Source: Acidimicrobiia bacterium
GTDB lineage: Bacteria > Actinomycetota > Acidimicrobiia > IMCC26256 > JAMXLJ01
Assembly: GCA_035651955.1 (NCBI GenBank)
Contig: DASRES010000001.1
Span: 1 to 64,000 of the forward strand
Direction: 5' to 3'
DNA: 64,000 bases
Position 1 is the stretch's first letter. The number at the start of each line of letters is the position of its first letter. Both the position numbers and the translations under genes were made by a program. Under the pieces are notes generated by a model. The model did no database searches, had not been told where the DNA came from, and saw nothing but the letters and a program-made list of their open reading frames with translations. Positions 25,489 to 33,859 of this stretch are shown piece after piece.

Positions 25489-25510
25489 CTCGCCCCGGGA
25501 GGCCTGTGCC

Positions 25511-26548
25511 GTGTCCGAACCCTGGTACTCCTCGATCGTGGGCCGCGACATGGCCGTGGATCTCGGCACCGCGAACACGCTCGTCTACGTGCGCGGCAAG
25601 GGCATCGTCCTCGACGAGCCGTCCGTCGTCGCGATCAACGTGAAGGACGGGCGCCCGCTCGCGGTCGGGCTCGAGGCGAAGCGCATGATCGGGCGCACGC
25701 CCGGTCACATCCAGGCGATCCGTCCGCTGAAGGACGGCGTCATCGCGGACTTCGACATCTGCGAGAAGATGCTGCGCTACTTCATCCAGCGTGTGCACCA
25801 GCGGCGCTGGGCGAAGCCGCGCATGGTGATCTGCGTGCCGTCGGGGATCACCGGCGTCGAGCAGCGCGCTGTGCAGGAAGCCGCGGAGTACGCAGGCGCG
25901 CGCAAGCCGGCCTTCATCATCGAGGAGCCGATGGCCGCCGCGATCGGCGCGGGGCTTCCCGTGCACGAGCCGACCGGCAACATGGTCGTCGACATCGGCG
26001 GCGGCACGACCGAGGTCGCGGTGATCTCGCTCGGTGGCATCGTCGCGAGCGAGTCCATCCGCATCGGCGGTGACGAGCTCGACGAGGCGATCATCAACTT
26101 CGTGAAGAAGGAGTACTCGCTCGCGCTCGGCGAACGCACCGCCGAGGAGATCAAGATGGCGCTCGCGAGCGCGTACCCGCTCGAAGAGGAGCTGTACGCG
26201 GAGATCCGCGGACGTGATCTCGTCACGGGCCTGCCGAAGACGATCGTCGTCTCGACACAGGAGATCCGCGAATCGATCGAGGAGCCCGTGTCCGCGATCG
26301 TCGACGCCGTGAAGGTCACCCTCGACAAGACGCCGCCGGAGCTCGCGGCGGACATCATGGAGAAGGGGATCGTCATCACCGGCGGGGGCGCGTTGCTCCA
26401 CGGGCTCGACAACCGGCTCGCGTCCGAGACGGGCATGCCGATCCGTGTGGCGAACAACCCGCTCACGTCGGTCGTCGTCGGCTCGGGGCAGTGCCTCGAG
26501 GAGTTCGACGCCCTCAAGCAGGTCCTCATCTCGTCGCAGAACAACTGA
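25511..26548 (+). CDS. mreB: Rod shape-determining protein MreB
   Basis: A 345-residue bacterial actin. The phosphate-binding motifs are [15 protein letters not shown] near the start and [18 protein letters not shown] in the middle, with the adenosine motif [15 protein letters not shown] near the end. It polymerises under the membrane and guides the elongation machinery encoded downstream. GTG 25511 follows a GGGAGG-like site. Presence of mreBCD-mrdA-rodA implies a rod-shaped cell with lateral wall growth. Confidence 0.97.
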   Translation: MSEPWYSSIVGRDMAVDLGTANTLVYVRGKGIVLDEPSVVAINVKDGRPLAVGLEAKRMIGRTPGHIQAIRPLKDGVIADFDICEKMLRYFIQRVHQRRWAKPRMVICVPSGITGVEQRAVQEAAEYAGARKPAFIIEEPMAAAIGAGLPVHEPTGNMVVDIGGGTTEVAVISLGGIVASESIRIGGDELDEAIINFVKKEYSLALGERTAEEIKMALASAYPLEEELYAEIRGRDLVTGLPKTIVVSTQEIRESIEEPVSAIVDAVKVTLDKTPPELAADIMEKGIVITGGGALLHGLDNRLASETGMPIRVANNPLTSVVVGSGQCLEEFDALKQVLISSQNN

Positions 26549-26571
26549 TCCAGGAAGCACAGCTCGCTTTG

Positions 26572-27414
26572 GTGGTCTATCGGCGGAGCGCGCGACGTCG
26601 TTACGTGGTGATCCTGCTGATCATCACGTCCGTCACGCTCATCACGCTCGACGAGCGCGGGAGCGGGAGCGGCGTCTTCGGGTCGATCCGGTCGGGCGCG
26701 CACGACGTCGTGGCCCCGCTCCAGCGCGGCGCACAGGACGTCGTCCGTCCGGTGACGGACTGGTTCGACGGCCTCACGAGCCGCGGCTCGCTCGCGAGCG
26801 ACAACCGCAAGCTCCGTCACGAGGTGGAGTCGCTGCACAACCAGATCGCGCGTGCGCGTGCGCTCGAGCAGCAGAACGCCGACCTCCGCCGTCAACTCGG
26901 TCTGCCGTTCGTCGGCGACATCAAGACGATCGCCGCGCAGGTCATCAGCGGTGCGACCGGGAACTTCGACACGACCGTGCAAATCGACGCCGGGTCCGCG
27001 CACGGCGTGCAGAAGGGGATGCCGGTCGTGTCCGACGCCGGGCTGGTCGGCCGCGTCGTCGAGGTGTCGCGCACCAGCGCGACCGTCATGCTGATCACCG
27101 ACCCGTCGTCGAACGTCGCGGTCCGCCTGCCGAAGAGCCAGGCGACCGGTGTCGCGAGCGGCCACGCGGGCACCAACCTCTTGTCGGTGAGCTTCGTCAG
27201 CCCGGACAAGGACGTCCGCAAGGGCGACACCGTGTTCACGGCCGGTCAGCAGAACGGCCTGTTTCCCGCCGACCTGCCGATCGGAACCGTCACCAGCGCG
27301 ACGAAGACGACGGGCGCGCTGCAGTACGACATCGAGGTCCGGCCGGCCGTCGACCTGACCCGGCTCGAGTTCGTGCAGGTGCTGCGCTGGACCGGGCCGG
27401 GGAGCGCGGGGTGA
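26572..27414 (+). CDS. mreC: Rod shape-determining protein MreC
   Basis: About 280 residues: a short basic N-terminus, one membrane helix (about residues 12-28), a coiled coil (around 70-105, rich in Leu, Glu and Gln) and the beta-rich MreC periplasmic domain with DAGLVGRVVEV and TDPSSNVAVRL. It links MreB filaments to PBP2 and RodA. The start is uncertain: TTG 26569 and GTG 26572 both follow an AGGAAG site at 26552; GTG is chosen. The stop overlaps the mreD GTG. Confidence 0.9.
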   Translation: MVYRRSARRRYVVILLIITSVTLITLDERGSGSGVFGSIRSGAHDVVAPLQRGAQDVVRPVTDWFDGLTSRGSLASDNRKLRHEVESLHNQIARARALEQQNADLRRQLGLPFVGDIKTIAAQVISGATGNFDTTVQIDAGSAHGVQKGMPVVSDAGLVGRVVEVSRTSATVMLITDPSSNVAVRLPKSQATGVASGHAGTNLLSVSFVSPDKDVRKGDTVFTAGQQNGLFPADLPIGTVTSATKTTGALQYDIEVRPAVDLTRLEFVQVLRWTGPGSAG

Positions 27415-27935
27415 TCAGGCGGCTGCGGCTCGCGCTGCTCGTCGCGCTCGCGGTCCTTCTCCAGGTGGCGCTGTTCCCGCACCTCCGGCTGGCGGGCGCG
27501 GTGCCCGACGTCGGGCTCGTGCTCGTCGGCGTCGTCGCCGCGCTCGAGGGCCCCGAGACGGGCGCCATCCTCGGGTTCTTCACGGGCCTGTGCGTCGACC
27601 TGTTCCTCGAGACGCCGCTCGGGCTGTCGGCGCTCGCGTTCGCGCTGACGGGCGCGGCGATCGGCGTCGCGCAGGCCGGGCTGCTGCGACCGGGCCGGTG
27701 GCTCGGGCCGCTCCTCGGTGCCCTCGCGGGCGCGCTCGGCAACCTGCTGTTCGTCGGCGTCGGCATCCTCATCGGGCAGGACCAGCTGCGGTCCGCGCAC
27801 GCCATGCAGATGGTCGGGCTCGCGGTGCTCTACGACGCGATCCTCGGCCCGTTCCTCTTCCCGCTCGCGACGTGGGCGACGCGCGAGAGCCCGACGTCTG
27901 TGAGCGGCGTGACCCGGTCAGGATGGTCCGCATGA
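27411..27935 (+). CDS. mreD: Rod shape-determining protein MreD
   Basis: A 174-residue protein with five or so hydrophobic helices and the MreD-like pattern PDVGLVLVGVVAALEGPETGA then FFTGLCVDLFLETPLGLSAL. It is a small membrane partner of MreC in the elongasome. The family is poorly conserved, so the call rests on both pattern and operon position. GTG 27411 overlaps the mreC stop. Confidence 0.88.
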   Translation: MIRRLRLALLVALAVLLQVALFPHLRLAGAVPDVGLVLVGVVAALEGPETGAILGFFTGLCVDLFLETPLGLSALAFALTGAAIGVAQAGLLRPGRWLGPLLGALAGALGNLLFVGVGILIGQDQLRSAHAMQMVGLAVLYDAILGPFLFPLATWATRESPTSVSGVTRSGWSA

Positions 27936-27948
27936 GCGAGGGGCCGGC

Positions 27949-29895
27949 GTGACCGACGGGAGCCGCGTCCGTCTCGGCATCGTCGCGGTGGTCGTCGTCG
28001 CGCTCTTCAGCGCGCTCTTCACGCGGCTCTGGTTCCTCCAGGTCGTGCAGACGAGCGACGTCGCCGCGGCCGTGCAGACGAACTCGGTGCGCACGGTCGT
28101 GCTGCCCGCGCCGCGCGGCCGGATCCTGGACCGCAACGGCGTGGTGCTCGCGGACAACGACGTCGTGAACGCGATCACGGTTCGGCGCAACATCACGCCC
28201 GCGCAGCGCACGCTCGTGGTCGGCCGGCTCGCGGAGGTGCTGCAGACGCCCGCGGCGACGATCGAGAAGCGGCTCGACGACCCGCGCGTGTCGCCCTACA
28301 CGCCCGTGCCGGTCGCCACGAATGTCCCCTTCGACCAGCTCGCGTACGTGAAGGAGCACCAGCACGACTTCCCTGGTGTCGACGCCGTGCCGCTCGCGGT
28401 GCGCCGCTACAAGCCGATCGCGGCGCAGCTGCTCGGCTACGTCGGCGAGATCAACGGCGACGAGCTGAAGGCGCACAAGGGTCAGGGCTACACGCTCGGC
28501 GACACGATCGGGAAGTCCGGTGTCGAACAGGCGTTCGAGCCGTACCTGCGCGGCACGCCGGGCTACGAGAAGCTCGAGGTGGACAACCGCGGCCGCGTGC
28601 AACGGGTCATCGCGCACAAGGACCCGGTGCCCGGCGACGACGTGTGGCTGACCATCGACGCGAACGTGCAGGCGCTCGCGGAGGAGTCGCTCAACCAGGC
28701 GATGGTCGCGGACCGCGCGTTCCAGGACCCCGCGTTCAAGACCCAGGGGTTCAGGACGTTCGCGGCCCCGGCGGGCTCGTTCGTCATGCTCGACGCGACG
28801 AACGGCTCCGTCGTCGCGATGGCGTCACTGCCGACGTACGACCCGAACGCGTTCGTCAACGGCATCCCGACCGCGACGTGGCAGTGGCTGAACGACCCGG
28901 CGAACCACTACCCGCTGACCAACCGCGCGATCCAGGGCCTGTACGCACCCGGCTCGACGTTCAAGCCGATCACCGCGACCGCGATGCTGCAGGACGGCTT
29001 CCGTTCGCCCGACACGCCGTTCGACGACACCGGGTCGTTGAAGCTCCCGGACCGCACGTTCTTCAACGACCAGCACGCGCGCTACGGCACCGTCACGCTG
29101 CCGCGCGCGCTGACCGTGTCGAGCGACGTGTACTTCTACACCGTCGGGCTGCACTTCTGGCAGCTGTTCCACGCGGGCAGTCCCGAGGGCAGCGTCCTAC
29201 AGCAGGTGGCGCGCGCGTATGGGTTCGGGTCGCCGACCGGCGTCGCACTGGGCGGGGAAGCGAGGGGTCGTGTCCCGGACGCGGCGTGGAAGAAGGCGTT
29301 CAACGCGAGCAACCCCGACCCGGTCTCGAAGGCGCAGAACTCGGTGTGGAACCCGGGTGACGACATCCTGCTCGCCGTCGGGCAGGGCGACCTGCTCGTC
29401 ACGCCGCTCCAGCTCGCGTCGGCGTACGCCACCGTCGCGGACAACGGGACGCGCTTCGTGCCGCAGGTCGTCGCGAAGGTGACGGACCCGCAGGGCCACG
29501 TCGTGAAGACGTTCGCGCCGGAGCAGAAGCAGCCGGTCGCGCTCCCGCCCGGCGCGCACGACGCGATCATGCAGGGGCTCACGGGCGTCGTGAGCGACCC
29601 GAAGGGCACCGCGTACAGCGCGTTCCAGGGGTTCCCGCTCGCGCAGTACCCCGTCGCCGGCAAGACCGGGACCGCGCAGGTCAACGGGAAGTCGACGACG
29701 TCCGTGTTCGCCGCGATCACACTGCCCGACACGCCGCAGTTCGTCGCGGTCTCGTTCGTCGAGGAGGCCGGCTACGGCGCCGCGGTGTCGGCTCCGATCG
29801 TGCGGCGCGTGCTCGACGGCGTCTACCACACCGCCCCGCAACCGCTTCCGCCGGTCCAGGTCATCCCGCCGGCCAACACCGCGAGCGGGAACTGA
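27949..29895 (+). CDS. mrdA: Penicillin-binding protein 2 (peptidoglycan D,D-transpeptidase)
   Basis: A 648-residue class B PBP. There is one N-terminal membrane anchor (about residues 10-28), a dimerisation domain starting at PAPRGRILDRNG, and the transpeptidase domain with the active-site motif STFK (Ser336), SSD at 391-393 and KTG at 572-574. It cross-links peptidoglycan during elongation and pairs with RodA, whose gene begins three bases after its stop. GTG 27949 has a GAGGGG site upstream. Confidence 0.95.
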   Translation: MTDGSRVRLGIVAVVVVALFSALFTRLWFLQVVQTSDVAAAVQTNSVRTVVLPAPRGRILDRNGVVLADNDVVNAITVRRNITPAQRTLVVGRLAEVLQTPAATIEKRLDDPRVSPYTPVPVATNVPFDQLAYVKEHQHDFPGVDAVPLAVRRYKPIAAQLLGYVGEINGDELKAHKGQGYTLGDTIGKSGVEQAFEPYLRGTPGYEKLEVDNRGRVQRVIAHKDPVPGDDVWLTIDANVQALAEESLNQAMVADRAFQDPAFKTQGFRTFAAPAGSFVMLDATNGSVVAMASLPTYDPNAFVNGIPTATWQWLNDPANHYPLTNRAIQGLYAPGSTFKPITATAMLQDGFRSPDTPFDDTGSLKLPDRTFFNDQHARYGTVTLPRALTVSSDVYFYTVGLHFWQLFHAGSPEGSVLQQVARAYGFGSPTGVALGGEARGRVPDAAWKKAFNASNPDPVSKAQNSVWNPGDDILLAVGQGDLLVTPLQLASAYATVADNGTRFVPQVVAKVTDPQGHVVKTFAPEQKQPVALPPGAHDAIMQGLTGVVSDPKGTAYSAFQGFPLAQYPVAGKTGTAQVNGKSTTSVFAAITLPDTPQFVAVSFVEEAGYGAAVSAPIVRRVLDGVYHTAPQPLPPVQVIPPANTASGN

Positions 29896-29897
29896 CG

Positions 29898-31070
29898 ATG
29901 GCGACGATCACGCGCGCGCCGCGTCGCAGCCCCGCCGTCCTCACCGACCGCAAGGCGCGACTGCTCTCGACGCCGTTCCGGCACGTCGACCTGTTCCTGC
30001 TCGGCTCGGTGCTCGCGGTCTCGGTGCTCGGCGTGCTGATGATCTACTCGTCCACGCAGCCACAGCTCGCGGACGCGCACCTCGACCAGCTGTACTACGT
30101 CAAGCGTCAGGTCGTGTCGATCCTGATCGGCCTCGTGCTGATGCTCGGCGTGATGGCGATCGACTACCGCAAGCTGCGCGACACGTCCGTGCTGCTGTAC
30201 GGCGCGACGGTGTTCGCGCTGCTCGCGGTGCTGTCGCCGCTCGGCACCGCGACGAAGGGCGCGCAGGCCCGTTTCCCGCTCGCCGGCGGGTTCGAGCTCC
30301 AGCCGTCGGAGTTCGCGAAGTTCGCGCTGATCGTCGCGCTCGCCGGGTACCTCCACCACTACCGCGGGCAGCTCGACGCGTGGCGTGTGGCGGTGACCGT
30401 CGTGCTCGCGGTCGTGCCCATCGGGCTGATCCTGTTGCAACCGGACCTCGGCACCGACCTCGTGCTCGTGGTCATCATCCTCGGGCTGTTGACCGTCGCG
30501 GGCGTCAAGGCGCGCCACCTGCTCGTGCTGCTGCTGCTCGCCGCGACGGCGGTGGGCGCGGTCGTGCAGCTCGGGATCCTGAAGCGCTACCAGGTCGACC
30601 GCCTGACGAGCTTCCTGCACCAGGGGAAGAACGTGCAGGGTGCGACCTACAACGTCAACCAGTCGAAGATCGCGATCAGCAACGGTCACCTGACGGGCAA
30701 GGGGTTCCACCGCGGGACGCAGACCCGGCTCGGGTTCGTCCCCGAGCAGCACACCGACTTCATCTTCACGGTCGTCGGCGAGGAGCTCGGGTTCGCCGGT
30801 GCCGCGACGCTGCTCGCGCTGTTCGGCCTCATGGTCTGGCGGACGTGGCGATCAGCCATGCTCGCGGGCGACTTCTTCGGCACGCTCGTGTGCGTGGGCG
30901 TCACCGCGATGCTGACGTTCCAGATCTTCGAGAACGTCGGGATGACGATGGGCATCATGCCGGTCACGGGCATCCCGCTGCCGTTCATGAGCTACGGCGG
31001 CTCGGCGGTGATGGCCTACTTCCTGTGCATCGGCCTCGTCCTCAACGTCCACATGCGCCGCTTCACCTGA
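29898..31070 (+). CDS. rodA: Rod shape-determining protein RodA (SEDS glycosyltransferase)
   Basis: A 390-residue polytopic membrane protein of the FtsW/RodA/SpoVE family, with about ten hydrophobic segments. Family marks include FELQPSEFAKFALIVALAGYL, EQHTDFIFTVVGEELGF and the C-terminal GIPLPFMSYGGSAVMAYF. It polymerises lipid II into glycan strands with PBP2. It is the last gene of the mreBCD-mrdA-rodA operon; a palindrome follows 22 bases after the stop. Confidence 0.95.
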   Translation: MATITRAPRRSPAVLTDRKARLLSTPFRHVDLFLLGSVLAVSVLGVLMIYSSTQPQLADAHLDQLYYVKRQVVSILIGLVLMLGVMAIDYRKLRDTSVLLYGATVFALLAVLSPLGTATKGAQARFPLAGGFELQPSEFAKFALIVALAGYLHHYRGQLDAWRVAVTVVLAVVPIGLILLQPDLGTDLVLVVIILGLLTVAGVKARHLLVLLLLAATAVGAVVQLGILKRYQVDRLTSFLHQGKNVQGATYNVNQSKIAISNGHLTGKGFHRGTQTRLGFVPEQHTDFIFTVVGEELGFAGAATLLALFGLMVWRTWRSAMLAGDFFGTLVCVGVTAMLTFQIFENVGMTMGIMPVTGIPLPFMSYGGSAVMAYFLCIGLVLNVHMRRFT

Positions 31071-31092
31071 CACCCGCGCCACCCCCACGCCC

Positions 31093-31137
31093 CGTTGGGA
31101 CGGTTTCTCGGCATATGGCCGACTTTCTGTCCCAACG
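31093..31137. repeat. Palindrome after rodA
   Basis: CGTTGGGAC (31093-31101) pairs perfectly with GTCCCAACG (31129-31137). Inside, TCGGC (31108-31112) pairs with GCCGA (31118-31122) around a five-base loop. The two stems are separated by a symmetric six-by-six pyrimidine-rich internal loop (GGTTTC and CTTTCT). It fills most of the 100-base gap between rodA and the next gene and may terminate the mre operon or bind a protein. Confidence 0.65.
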
Positions 31138-31159
31138 CAGCGGGGTGGGGGGCCGCCGG

Positions 31160-31165
31160 TACACT
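31160..31165 (+). promoter_or_regulatory. -10 box for the radical SAM gene at 31174
   Basis: TACACT ends five bases before GTG 31171 and eight before ATG 31174, with no ribosome binding site, consistent with leaderless transcription. Confidence 0.5.
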
Positions 31166-31173
31166 GGCCGGTG

Positions 31174-33126
31174 ATGCCCAGCCTCTGGCCGCGGATCGAA
31201 CCGCTCCTGGCCGGGGTCGACAAGCCCGCTCGCTACATCGGGATGGAGCGGGGGAGCGTGCAGCCGGTCCACCGGGCCGGGCTCGTCTCGTGGCTCCTCG
31301 TCTACCCCGACACCTACGAGATCGGGCTGCCCAACCAGGGGCTCCAGATCCTCTACGAGATCCTCAACGAGCGTGACGACGCGGTCGCGGAGCGGTCGTA
31401 CGCCCCGTGGAGCGACCTCGAGGCGGAGCTGCGGGCCGCGGGCGTCCCGCTGTTCTCCGTCGACACGCACCGCGATGCCGGCGAGTTCGACGTCCTCGCG
31501 TTCAACGTCTCGGCCGAGCTCGTCTGCACGAACGTGCTCAACCTGATCGACCTGGCCGGCGTGCCGGTTCGCGCCGAGCGGCGAGGTCCCGAGCACCCGG
31601 TCGTCGTGGCGGGCGGGCACTGCACGTTCAACCCGGAGCCGTTCGCGGACTTCGTCGACGCGTTCGTCATCGGCGACGGCGAGGAGGTCGTCGGCGAGAT
31701 CACCGAGATCGTCGGCGAGTGGAAGCGCGCCGGCCGCACGACGCGCGAAGGGGTGCTGCGCGAGCTGGCGACGATCCCGGGCGTCTACGTCCCGTCGATG
31801 TACGACGTCGAGTACGACGGTCCGTTCCTCGCCGAGGTCCGCCCGCGCTTCCCCGACGTGCCCGAGCGCGTCGACAAGCGCACGATCGCGGATCTCGGCG
31901 AGTGGCCGTATCCGAAGAACCAGCTCGTCCCGCTGATCGAGGTCGTGCACGACCGGTTGAACGTCGAGGTGTTCCGCGGCTGCACGCGCGGCTGCCGGTT
32001 CTGCCAGGCGGGGATGATCACGCGTCCTGTGCGCGAGCGTCCCGCCGACCAGGTGCGCACGATGGTTCGCGACGGGCTCGCACGCACCGGGTACGACGAG
32101 CTCGCGCTCACGTCGCTGTCGAGCGCGGACTTCTCGGGCATCGACGGCGTCGTCGCCGACCTCGTGAACGACCAGGCCGGGTGCGGCAACGTCAGCGTCT
32201 CGCTGCCGTCGTTGCGGGTCGACGCGTTCACGGTCGGCATCGCGAGCGAGATCCAGAAGGTGCGGCGCACCGGGCTCACGTTCGCGCCCGAGGCCGGCAC
32301 GTGGCGCATGCGTCAGGTCATCAACAAGCTCGTGCGCGAGGAGGACCTGTACGCCGCGGTCGACGCCGCGTACTCACAGGGGTGGCGGCGCGTGAAGCTC
32401 TACTTCCTCGTGGGGCTCCCGACCGAGATGGACGACGACACGCTCGGCATCGCGCACCTCGCGCGCAACGTCGTCGAGATCGGACGGCGGCACACGAAGC
32501 AGGCGAGCGCGACCGCGTCCGTCGGCGGGTTCGTGCCGAAGGCGCACACGCCGTTCCAGTGGTTCGGGCAGAACGGGGTCGACGAGCTCGGTCGCAAGAT
32601 CGGGTTGCTGCGTGACGAGCTCAGGGGCTCGCGCGCGCAGGTGCGATGGCACGACCCCGAGGCGACGTTCGCCGAGGGGATCGTCAGCCGCGGCGACCGC
32701 CGCATCGGCGCGGTCATCGAGCGCGTCTGGCGCGCGGGCGGCACGTTCCAGGAGTGGAGCGAGCACTTCGACCTCGGTCGCTGGCTCGACGCCATGGCCG
32801 CCGAGGGGCTCGACCCCGACTGGTACGTGACTCGGCACCGCACCGAGGACGAGGTGCTCCCGTGGGACCACATCTCGGCCGGGCTGCACCGCGACTTCCT
32901 GTGGCAGGAATGGCAGGACGCGCTCCGCGCGCACGGCCTGCCCGACTGCCGGTGGACCCCGTGCTACGACTGCGGCGTCTGCACCGACTACGCGCTCGAG
33001 CACGTCGTCGCCTCGCCGGTCCCGCCGGCGGGCGGCAGCCAGGGGACCGGTCAGGACCTCGCCACCGGCGGTGAGGTCCCGGTCCGGATCCTCGCCAAGC
33101 CGCCGGAGCGTGCCGGTGCGCGGTGA
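31174..33126 (+). CDS. TIGR03960-family radical SAM protein
   Basis: A 650-residue protein. The N-terminal part resembles a B12-binding-like Rossmann domain (VVVAGGHCTFNPEPFADF). The radical SAM domain has C-x3-C-x2-C at Cys270, Cys274 and Cys277 (CTRGCRFCQAGMI), and a C-terminal CYDCGVC cluster may hold a further site. It pairs with the DUF2344 protein encoded immediately downstream, overlapping by 11 bases, and with RNase E/G. This trio is widespread but its reaction is unknown; a role in RNA modification or processing is only suggested by the neighbourhood. ATG 31174 or GTG 31171 could be used. Confidence 0.88.
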   Translation: MPSLWPRIEPLLAGVDKPARYIGMERGSVQPVHRAGLVSWLLVYPDTYEIGLPNQGLQILYEILNERDDAVAERSYAPWSDLEAELRAAGVPLFSVDTHRDAGEFDVLAFNVSAELVCTNVLNLIDLAGVPVRAERRGPEHPVVVAGGHCTFNPEPFADFVDAFVIGDGEEVVGEITEIVGEWKRAGRTTREGVLRELATIPGVYVPSMYDVEYDGPFLAEVRPRFPDVPERVDKRTIADLGEWPYPKNQLVPLIEVVHDRLNVEVFRGCTRGCRFCQAGMITRPVRERPADQVRTMVRDGLARTGYDELALTSLSSADFSGIDGVVADLVNDQAGCGNVSVSLPSLRVDAFTVGIASEIQKVRRTGLTFAPEAGTWRMRQVINKLVREEDLYAAVDAAYSQGWRRVKLYFLVGLPTEMDDDTLGIAHLARNVVEIGRRHTKQASATASVGGFVPKAHTPFQWFGQNGVDELGRKIGLLRDELRGSRAQVRWHDPEATFAEGIVSRGDRRIGAVIERVWRAGGTFQEWSEHFDLGRWLDAMAAEGLDPDWYVTRHRTEDEVLPWDHISAGLHRDFLWQEWQDALRAHGLPDCRWTPCYDCGVCTDYALEHVVASPVPPAGGSQGTGQDLATGGEVPVRILAKPPERAGAR

Positions 33127-33847
33127 CGCCGGCTTCCCCGTGCGGCTCCGGTTCGCGAAGCGGGGCAAGGTCCGCTTCGTCTCGCACCGCGACGTCGCGC
33201 GTGCGTTCGAGCGGGCGTTCCGCGTGGAGCGCCTCCCGCTCGCGTTCACCCAGGGGTTCTCGCCCCGCCCGAAGGTGAGCTTCGGCCTCGCGCTCTCGGT
33301 CGGTCACGAGAGCGAGGCCGAGTACCTCGACGTCGAGCTGGCCGAGGAGCTCGACGTGTCCGCGCTGCCGGCCTCGCTGTCGGCCGCGCTCCCCGAAGGG
33401 ATCGACGTCACCGGAGCTGCCGCGCTGGTCGATCGCGCGGTCGCGCTCCAGGAGTCGGTCACCGCGGTCGAATACGACGTGAGTGTCGCATCGACCACCG
33501 GGACCCCCACGACCACCGACGACGTGCGCCGGGCCGTCGGCGCCGCGCTCGCGAGCGACACGCTCGCAGCCCGGCGACGGCGGAAGGGGCGTGAGGTCGT
33601 CGAGGACGTACGGGGTCTCGTGCGCTCGGCGGACGTCCTCGGGACGTCCGAGCACGGCGTGCTCCTGCACCTCGAGCTCGCCACCCGACCGAGCAGCGTC
33701 CGGCCCGGGGAGGTCGTCGCCGCAGTGGGCGACCTCACCGACGTCCGGGTGCTGCGCACCAGGCAATGGATCGAGCGCGACGGCGCGCGGCACGAGCCGC
33801 TCGAAGCCGATTCGCGCCCGTGCGCGGCGAACGCGCGCGCGTCATGA
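33116..33847 (+). CDS. TIGR03936/DUF2344 family protein
   Basis: A 243-residue protein with the DUF2344 pattern near its start: RLRFAKRGKVRFVSHRDV, then LPLAFTQGFSPRPKVSFG. In some bacteria this domain is fused to the radical SAM protein found upstream here, so the two probably work together. The GTG at 33116 overlaps the radical SAM stop by 11 bases; GTG 33140 is an alternative. The C-terminal region is less conserved. Function is unknown. Confidence 0.85.
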   Translation: MRGDAGFPVRLRFAKRGKVRFVSHRDVARAFERAFRVERLPLAFTQGFSPRPKVSFGLALSVGHESEAEYLDVELAEELDVSALPASLSAALPEGIDVTGAAALVDRAVALQESVTAVEYDVSVASTTGTPTTTDDVRRAVGAALASDTLAARRRRKGREVVEDVRGLVRSADVLGTSEHGVLLHLELATRPSSVRPGEVVAAVGDLTDVRVLRTRQWIERDGARHEPLEADSRPCAANARAS

Positions 33848-33859
33848 GAGAAGGACCCG

